From Treponema sp. (GTDB taxonomy: Bacteria > Spirochaetota > Spirochaetia > Treponematales > Breznakiellaceae): 5,209 nt of DNA. The notes beneath the pieces were generated by a model that was given only the letters and a program-made list of their open reading frames with translations, searched no databases and was not told the DNA's origin. A program made the position numbers and the translations under genes. Below, in pieces: positions 1-4,338 of the stretch; the stretch's first letter is position 1, and each line of letters starts with the position of its first letter. The DNA lies in contig JAITES010000170.1 of assembly GCA_031281925.1 (NCBI GenBank), forward strand, positions 1 to 5,209, read 5' to 3'.

Positions 1-107
1 GCCAATACATGGCGGTAAATTATGATGATACCGCCGCCGCCCCGGTAAGGGTTTTGCCGGGCTGCGAGATTGACCTGAAAGCCATTTTTGGAAGCTCCGA
101 AGCATGA
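1..107 (+). CDS. C-terminal fragment of a Uma2-like (DUF820) protein, cut by the window edge
   Basis: Reading from base 3, one plus-strand frame stays open for 34 codons to a TGA at 105-107; the other two plus frames close within about 24 bases. The peptide ends in the segment PVRVLPGCEIDLKAIFGSSEA's core (V-x-V-L-P-G-x-E-I-D-L-K-A-I-F). This matches the usual ending of Uma2-family proteins, where a phrase like 'DTVPVGIFPGLEIDLKEVF' closes the last strand. Uma2 proteins are PD-(D/E)XK-fold putative endonucleases of unknown biological role, often present in many copies per genome. The catalytic core would lie left of the window, so the assignment rests on the tail alone. The gene converges on the CPBP gene. 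A 64-codon minus-strand frame covers the same bases and looks like its shadow. Alternative: an unrelated protein with a similar tail. Confidence 0.42.
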   Translation, partial: QYMAVNYDDTAAAPVRVLPGCEIDLKAIFGSSEA

Positions 108-210
108 CGAGCGTCTCCCGCATTGCTCACCTCGATATCCCCCAGCGGAGATAGAAGAAGGGGATGGCCCACAGATGATTTCTTGCCCCAAGAGGAAGCT
201 CCAAAATATT

Positions 211-879
211 TCATTTTATTGGTCCAAATAATAATTCCAATGCGGTAATATACCCCTGTTCAGGAATGTAAAGATTAAGCATTACAAATACCATAAGGTT
301 AAATACATCCACAAAGAAATGTGAAATGATACACCACCATAAACTTTTTGTTTTTATTCTTACCATGCACCATACTGTGCTCATTATTACAAGAGAGCCA
401 AGTAGAAACCAATTTCTATTGCCATACGAGAATACACCCCATATACATAAATGGCTTAAAACGAACAATATACTTGAATAGAGGGAACTTAATTTTTTTG
501 AAGTGAAGGTAAAATCAAGCACGAAACCTCTCCAGTACAATTCCTCAAAGAAAGGATTAAGCAAGACAAATGGTATGCTTAACAACGCTGACGGAAGGGT
601 GATAATATGCAAATTGACTAAAAATATTTGCAGTGGAATAAATCCGGCAATGACTGATAATACCGGCCAGCGTATTTTTCCAATTGGTTTTTGAAGCCAA
701 TTCTTTATGCAGGAGACGCTCGCCAATTTTAACGTGATAAGAAAAGATATACCCCAATACAAAACAAACACAGGTATAAATACCCATTTATCAAAAACCG
801 GATATAACAGAACCGCAGCAATAGAGCAGGATATTATTAACCCTATGGGCGAAACATAACTCAAAATTTTTTTTGACAT
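211..879 (-). CDS. CPBP family intramembrane metalloprotease (Abi/CAAX protease-like)
   Basis: This 222-residue, very hydrophobic protein has several predicted membrane helices (about residues 8-27, 33-51, 72-92, 97-110, 132-148, 157-173 and 180-205). It carries the CPBP signature motifs: E112-E113-x3-R117 (EELYWRG), F139-x3-H143 (FVLSH), and H187-x3-D191 followed by N194 in the last core helix. In this family the glutamates and histidines form the membrane-embedded active site. Members include Rce1-type CAAX proteases, bacteriocin self-immunity proteins and many bacterial proteins without known substrate; nothing here identifies a substrate. The ATG at 879 has a strong ribosome-binding site. 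The gene follows the DUF3782-like gene on the same strand after an 81-base gap and could be cotranscribed with it or have its own promoter. It is notably AT-rich (bases 241-300 contain 21 G+C of 60) next to GC-richer neighbours, which suggests horizontal acquisition. Confidence 0.88.
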   Translation of the reverse strand: MSKKILSYVSPIGLIISCSIAAVLLYPVFDKWVFIPVFVLYWGISFLITLKLASVSCIKNWLQKPIGKIRWPVLSVIAGFIPLQIFLVNLHIITLPSALLSIPFVLLNPFFEELYWRGFVLDFTFTSKKLSSLYSSILFVLSHLCIWGVFSYGNRNWFLLGSLVIMSTVWCMVRIKTKSLWWCIISHFFVDVFNLMVFVMLNLYIPEQGYITALELLFGPIK

Positions 880-886
880 AAATTTA

Positions 887-892
887 TCCTCC
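887..892 (-). promoter_or_regulatory. Ribosome-binding site of the CPBP gene
   Basis: Read on the minus strand this is GGAGGA, seven bases before the ATG at 879. It is a near-perfect Shine-Dalgarno sequence at normal spacing, and it fixes the start codon of the CPBP gene. Confidence 0.8.
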
Positions 893-960
893 AGTTCATG
901 GTTTAAAATTTACAGCTTAAAATTGAATAATAATGCGGGTCATATAATGATATACGGCAT

Positions 961-1554
961 TCACCATTCCCGGGGGTGGTACTTGTCTTTGGGCTCGGTA
1001 ATCTTGAAGGTCTCCCCGGAGGGTTCAATAACATAAAAGCCTTTTTTCAGGGCATAGGTTTTTTCGCTTTCACCAAACACGACCCCCGCGACAGCACCCA
1101 GGTATATCCGCTTGTCGTCGTGCAAATCCGCGTATGTGCGCAGTTTTTCCATGCGCGTGATGTGGTCGTCTATATCGTTAATATTGGGTTTGGTCTTGAT
1201 CTCGACAGCCATCACAAGGCGTCCATTTTCCAGCAAAGCGTCGACTTCCGTGAATATATCGTGCTCCCTGTCCTTGATTTCCGTGCGGTTTGCCTTGGTA
1301 AAGGTAAAATGCAGATCTTCAAATTTCGTCACCAGGTTCGGCAGAACCATGTATTCAACCATATCGCCGAAACGGTTGGTGAGTTCCCCAACCCGCTTGT
1401 CGGTTTCCTTCATCTGCCGGGCGGTTTCTTCCTGCCGCCGGGCGGTTTCCTTTATCTGCTTGTCGGTTTCCTTCATCTGCTCATTAGTGGCCTGTATTGT
1501 GGCCCAGACCTTCTCAAAAGTCAGTCCCTCACCCATGGTTTGTGTTTCCTCCAT
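961..1554 (-). CDS. Coiled-coil PD-(D/E)XK nuclease-like protein, DUF3782 type
   Basis: The protein has 197 residues in two parts. Residues about 15-60 form a charged coiled coil made of repeated 7-residue units rich in K-E-T and Q-E-T. Residues about 62-180 look like a small PD-(D/E)XK nuclease fold: a helix with E67, then E103-x-D105 (FTEVDALL), a turn, and the core strand with E118-x-K120 (AVEIKTKP). That D-(12)-E-x-K pattern is the catalytic metal-binding arrangement of the superfamily, so the active site appears intact. Proteins of this build are annotated DUF3782 and are frequent singleton accessory genes; their target is unknown. Two starts are possible. ATG at 1554 has AGGA eight bases upstream. 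ATG at 1536 (residue 7) has the stronger GGAGGA at 1547-1552 with a ten-base spacer, and would give 191 residues. The gene diverges from def. Nuclease activity is an inference; the fold assignment is fairly firm. Confidence 0.8.
   Translation of the reverse strand: MEETQTMGEGLTFEKVWATIQATNEQMKETDKQIKETARRQEETARQMKETDKRVGELTNRFGDMVEYMVLPNLVTKFEDLHFTFTKANRTEIKDREHDIFTEVDALLENGRLVMAVEIKTKPNINDIDDHITRMEKLRTYADLHDDKRIYLGAVAGVVFGESEKTYALKKGFYVIEPSGETFKITEPKDKYHPREW
1401..1484. repeat. Four imperfect 21-bp tandem repeats encoding the coiled coil
   Basis: Units lie at 1401-1421, 1422-1442, 1443-1463 and 1464-1484. Each begins CGGTTTC on the plus strand, and most continue with TTCATCTGC or a close variant. 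Units 1 and 4 are nearly identical, and a 23-base stretch at 1395-1417 recurs exactly at 1458-1480. Each unit encodes seven residues (such as QMKETDK or QIKETAR on the minus strand), so gain or loss of a unit preserves both reading frame and heptad register. Confidence 0.85.
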
Positions 1555-1562
1555 AATTCAAT

Positions 1563-1566
1563 TCCT
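1563..1566 (-). promoter_or_regulatory. Possible ribosome-binding site for the upstream start of the DUF3782-like gene
   Basis: The minus strand reads AGGA eight bases before the ATG at 1554, with a second AGGA at 1568-1571. This is a weaker match than the GGAGGA at 1547-1552 that would serve the ATG at 1536, so the true start remains open. Confidence 0.4.
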
Positions 1567-1654
1567 GTCCTAAATATACCCTTTTTTCGGTCTTTCGAAA
1601 AGCAGAGCTTTCGGTAACATTTCAAAATGAGGCAGCTCGGCAGGCGCTCTGGTT

Positions 1655-1682
1655 TTGAGGGTACCCGGGACGATGGTATTAT
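1655..1682 (+). promoter_or_regulatory. Candidate distal promoter of the def operon
   Basis: TTGAGG at 1655-1660 and TATTAT at 1677-1682 are separated by 16 bases and resemble sigma-70 -35 and -10 boxes. Transcription would start near 1689 and give a leader of about 57 bases before def. No Shine-Dalgarno sequence appears in that leader. The call is by eye only. Confidence 0.35.
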
Positions 1683-1710
1683 TCATTACAATGAGTATAA
1701 ACACGTCGCA

Positions 1711-1739
1711 TTGATTAGAATTCTCTTTTTTCGTATTAT
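1711..1739 (+). promoter_or_regulatory. Candidate proximal promoter of the def operon, possibly giving a leaderless mRNA
   Basis: TTGATT at 1711-1716 and TATTAT at 1734-1739 are spaced by 17 bases, which is the optimal sigma-70 arrangement. The -10 box ends six bases before the A of the def start codon. A start site at the usual distance would therefore fall at or within a base or two of the ATG, leaving essentially no 5' leader. Confidence 0.45.
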
Positions 1740-1745
1740 TAAAGA

Positions 1746-2255
1746 ATGAAGATACTCATCCTGGGCGATGAACTCCTTCGCCAAAAGGCTGTACCGGTAA
1801 AAAAAATCAATAAAAGCACGGAAGAGTTTGCCAGAAATCTCGTTGAAGCCCTGCATGAGGGGAAGGGTATAGGCCTTGCGGGGCCCCAGGTGGGGGTTTT
1901 GGAACGGATCTTTGCGGTTCATGTGGAGGGAGACGTGCCGCGGATCTTCATCAATCCTTCGATTCTGGAAACTTCCCAGGAACTTGTCAAATATGAAGAA
2001 GGATGTCTCTCTATACCGGGAGTCTACGCCGATGTTGTCCGTCCCAAAACCGTAAAGGTCCAGGCATGGAACGAAAAAGGCCGGCCTTTCACCCTTGAGG
2101 CAAGCGGAATTCTTGCCAGGGTGATTCAGCATGAGTACGATCATCTTGAAGGGGGTCTCTTTATCGACCGGCTTTCGGAAGAGAAGCGGGAAAGGATTCT
2201 TGCCAAAATGGCCAGGGCGGAAAGCCGGGAAAAACGTAAACGCCGGAAAGTTTAG
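1746..2255 (+). CDS. def: Peptide deformylase
   Basis: Def is the cytoplasmic metalloenzyme that removes the N-formyl group from nascent proteins, acting at the ribosome exit. All three family motifs are present: motif 1 GIGLAGPQVG (residues 41-50, catalytic Gln48), motif 2 EEGCLSIPG (84-92, metal ligand Cys87) and motif 3 QHEYDH (128-133, ligands His129 and His133, catalytic Glu130). At 169 residues it matches the length of the E. coli enzyme, and the start MKILILGDELLRQ is typical for the family. Motif 1 has Gly46 where the usual consensus has a second Ala (GLAAPQ). The C-terminal tail (about 153-169) is very basic; in E. coli the C-terminal helix binds the ribosome, so the same role is likely here. 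No Shine-Dalgarno sequence precedes the ATG, in line with possible leaderless expression. It is the first gene of an apparent operon, with fmt beginning eight bases after its stop. Confidence 0.97.
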   Translation: MKILILGDELLRQKAVPVKKINKSTEEFARNLVEALHEGKGIGLAGPQVGVLERIFAVHVEGDVPRIFINPSILETSQELVKYEEGCLSIPGVYADVVRPKTVKVQAWNEKGRPFTLEASGILARVIQHEYDHLEGGLFIDRLSEEKRERILAKMARAESREKRKRRKV

Positions 2256-2258
2256 GAG
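2254..2258 (+). promoter_or_regulatory. Ribosome-binding site of fmt, overlapping the def stop codon
   Basis: AGGAG shares its first two bases with the def TAG stop (2253-2255) and lies five bases before the fmt ATG. The overlap points to cotranscription and probable translational coupling of def and fmt. Confidence 0.85.
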
Positions 2259-2263
2259 AGGCG

Positions 2264-3244
2264 ATGCGGATCATCTATGCAGGAAGTCCTGCCATTGCGG
2301 TTCCCGCGCTGGAGGTTCTTTTTCCTCCCGGAGACGGTGTTCTGGAACTGGCCGGCGTTCTTACCAATCCGGACAGGCCCAGGGGCCGCAGCGGAAGGCC
2401 CGAACCCAGCGATGTGGGAGAAGCGGTGGAAAAGTTCAACTCCGCCTGCCCGGCCCCGGCTGCGGTTCCCCTCTTCAAATTTGAAAAAACGGGAGCCGAA
2501 GCGCGGGAGGCCATTGCCGCCTTAAAGCCGGATATTCTTGTTTCCTTTGCCTATGGCCGCATATTCGGGCCCAAATTCTTAAGCCTCTTTCCCATGGGGG
2601 GGATCAATATACATCCGAGTCTCCTTCCCAGATACCGGGGGGCTTCTCCTATCCCCCAGGCGATCCTTAACCGGGACAGCGAAACGGGGATTTCCGTCCA
2701 GAAGCTTGCCCTCAGGATGGATTCGGGGGATATACTCCTCCGGACACGGATTCCTCTGGATGGAAGGGAGACCACGGAAAGCCTCTCCCGTGTTGTTGCA
2801 CAGAAGGCCGCTCTGCTGCTTCCGCCTCTTCTGCGCCGTATCGCCGACGGAGACTCACTGTCTGTTCCCCAGGATGAAGGAGAGGCCTCGTACTGCAGTC
2901 TTATTGAGAAGGATTCAGGCAGGATCGATTGGAAACGTTCCGCCGTGGAAATAGACGCGATGATCCGGGCCTATACTCCCTGGCCTCTTTCCTGGACCAT
3001 GGAAGGGGAGCGGAAGCTGATCATTCTGAAGGGTGTTCCGGACGATGCGGGGAATGCCAGGCCGGAAAACGCTTCCGCGGAACCGGGGAAGGTTCTGGGC
3101 GTAGACAAGAAGCGGGGCATACTGATACAAACTGGAGAAGGGATACTCGTTGTCTCAGGTCTCCAGTACCAGGCCCGCAAGGCTCTGGATTTCCAGGCCT
3201 TTCTCAACGGCGAACGGCATTTTTTAAGCGCAAAACTTGAATAG
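2264..3244 (+). CDS. fmt: Methionyl-tRNA formyltransferase
   Basis: Fmt transfers a formyl group from 10-formyltetrahydrofolate to the amino group of Met-tRNA(fMet), making the bacterial initiator. The 326-residue protein (E. coli: 315) opens with MRIIYAGSPAIAVPALEVL, the standard start of the Rossmann-like catalytic domain, followed by TNPDRPRGR (34-42). The formyltransferase signature lies at 113-126, with catalytic Asn115 and His117 and then SLLPRYRG. The catalytic Asp is D153 in the MDSGDI segment. The C-terminal tRNA-binding barrel domain spans about 215-320 and contains the family phrase IRAYTPWPLSW (234-244). The domain layout is complete. It sits between def and the PASTA gene in one operon, pairing the enzyme that adds the formyl group with the one that removes it; this pairing is common in bacteria. 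Confidence 0.97.
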   Translation: MRIIYAGSPAIAVPALEVLFPPGDGVLELAGVLTNPDRPRGRSGRPEPSDVGEAVEKFNSACPAPAAVPLFKFEKTGAEAREAIAALKPDILVSFAYGRIFGPKFLSLFPMGGINIHPSLLPRYRGASPIPQAILNRDSETGISVQKLALRMDSGDILLRTRIPLDGRETTESLSRVVAQKAALLLPPLLRRIADGDSLSVPQDEGEASYCSLIEKDSGRIDWKRSAVEIDAMIRAYTPWPLSWTMEGERKLIILKGVPDDAGNARPENASAEPGKVLGVDKKRGILIQTGEGILVVSGLQYQARKALDFQAFLNGERHFLSAKLE

Positions 3245-3290
3245 ACATGTTCCGAGACCGGCCGGGTTTTGGAACAGGCTCAGGTAACAT

Positions 3291-3294
3291 AAGG
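3291..3294 (+). promoter_or_regulatory. Ribosome-binding site fixing the PASTA gene start at 3301
   Basis: AAGG lies six bases before the ATG at 3301. The earlier in-frame ATG at 3247 has no Shine-Dalgarno-like sequence before it and would add 18 residues rich in Gly and Arg that do not look like part of the membrane anchor. The start at 3301 is preferred. Confidence 0.6.
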
Positions 3295-3300
3295 GTAAGT

Positions 3301-4326
3301 ATGGGTTTGTTCAAACTTGATCTTGATTCGATGGAAAATTATGTGGGGAACCATCTCAGGCTCTTCATCAGCATGGCTATCGGTATTCTTGTCTTTGTCG
3401 GCATTGTAGCCCTTTCAATTTTCTTTGCCTCAGTCCGCGGAGCCGAGGAAACCATGGTTCCCGAAGTGCGGGGCAAGGAACTTACCGCGGCCCTCATGGA
3501 ACTTCAGGTGAAGGAACTTTATCCCAGGATTCAGCTCCGCTATTCCCAGTCCGCCCTGGATAAGGGGATAATTCTCGAGCAGGAACCGGTCGCAGGCACC
3601 ATTGTCAAGGCCGGCCGGCGTATCCGTCTCGTGGTAAGCCAGGGGATACTGGTCAGCCGGGTGGAAAACTACATAGGCCGCAATGTTGATGATGTCAGAA
3701 TGGAGATTCAGACTCTCAATGCCGCATCGGGAAGCGCCACGCCTCTTCTCAGTCTGAAAGAACCTTTTATGTATGAATATTCCTCCGAACCTGCGGGATT
3801 GATTCTGCAGCAGTCTCCTCTGCCCGGCACGGACATTTCCGGCCCGGTGGTACTGGAATTTGCGGTAAGTCTGGGAGCTGAAAACGCGATGGTGTATGTG
3901 CCCAGCCTGGTAAATATGAGCGTGGGCGAGGCCCTTGAAGCCGTGGGAAAAACAGGACTGGATTTTGTATTCGGTATCCGGCCGCAGGAGGAAGGGGAGG
4001 CCGCTCTTCTCGTTGTCCACCAGAGCCCCGCGGGGGGTATGGAAGTTCCCAACAACAGCACACTGGAGATAACGGTCGCTTCTCCTTCACAGTCCCCGGA
4101 TGATTATGTGTTCGGCCTTTTCCGGTATTCGATACCCAAAAATCCCTATCCGCTGCCGGTCAAGCTTGAGGCCCTTTACCCTTCCGGGGAACGCGTCACG
4201 CTGGGAGAGATAAACTATTCAGGCGGAGATTTTACACTGCCCTACGAAGTTCCCGGCGACACGGAACTTATTCTTTCCATGATAGGCCGTGAACTGTACC
4301 GGGAGCGTGCAGCCCTATACCAATAA
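3301..4326 (+). CDS. Membrane-anchored PASTA domain protein
   Basis: From the preferred ATG the protein has 341 residues. A short N-terminal segment is followed by one membrane helix at about 19-43, so the rest most likely faces the periplasm. Three PASTA-like repeats follow: about 52-114 (MVPEVRGKELTAAL ... EQEPVAGTIVKAGRRIRLVVSQG), about 118-192 (... QQSPLPGTDI ... FAVSLG) and about 198-260 (VPSLVNMSVGEAL ... HQSPAGGMEVPNNSTLEITVAS). Each keeps the hallmark Q-x-P-x-x-G turn and the closing beta strand. Residues about 264-341 form a further domain that I do not recognise. PASTA domains bind peptidoglycan fragments in PknB-type kinases and in PBPs, but no kinase or transpeptidase domain is attached here. 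A role in sensing or binding the cell wall is an inference. The gene is the third in the def operon and starts 56 bases after fmt. An alternative start at 3247 would give 359 residues. Confidence 0.88.
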   Translation: MGLFKLDLDSMENYVGNHLRLFISMAIGILVFVGIVALSIFFASVRGAEETMVPEVRGKELTAALMELQVKELYPRIQLRYSQSALDKGIILEQEPVAGTIVKAGRRIRLVVSQGILVSRVENYIGRNVDDVRMEIQTLNAASGSATPLLSLKEPFMYEYSSEPAGLILQQSPLPGTDISGPVVLEFAVSLGAENAMVYVPSLVNMSVGEALEAVGKTGLDFVFGIRPQEEGEAALLVVHQSPAGGMEVPNNSTLEITVASPSQSPDDYVFGLFRYSIPKNPYPLPVKLEALYPSGERVTLGEINYSGGDFTLPYEVPGDTELILSMIGRELYRERAALYQ

Positions 4327-4338
4327 TGATACCGCCCT

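Noticed and set aside
11..35. Seven-base inverted repeat GGCGGTA / TACCGCC with an 11-base loop.
   Set aside because: It lies within the coding tail of the left-edge gene, has no T-run, and the GCC-rich arm is simple Ala codons.
104..154. Plus-strand 16-codon frame starting with ATGA overlap on the Uma2-like stop.
   Set aside because: Too short, no ribosome-binding site, and no recognisable content.
20..214. A 64-codon minus-strand frame whose ATG overlaps the CPBP stop as ATGA, which could suggest translational coupling.
   Set aside because: Over its second half it lies opposite the plus-strand Uma2-like tail, which reads better as protein. It has no recognisable domain or hydrophobic pattern, and the ATGA overlap can arise by chance. 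A short real peptide is not excluded.
976..1617. Long plus-strand frames (213 and 153 codons) opposite the DUF3782-like gene.
   Set aside because: They are mirror readings of the tandem repeat and the nuclease-like domain, with Phe/Gly/Leu-rich low-complexity translations and no motif, while the minus strand carries an intact D-E-x-K signature.
1659..1669. Overlapping palindromes GGGTACCC and CCCGGG in the def upstream region.
   Set aside because: Short self-complementary hexamers and octamers with no second copy and no link to the promoter spacing.
3430..4090. Minus-strand frames of 107 to 196 codons opposite the PASTA gene.
   Set aside because: The plus strand encodes clear PASTA repeats; the antisense translations show no domain and no ribosome-binding site.
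4326..4336. ATGATACCGCC shared exactly with bases 25-35, seen as a possible dispersed repeat or attachment-site pair.
   Set aside because: The match is only 11 bases with no extension on either side, which is too short to call against chance.
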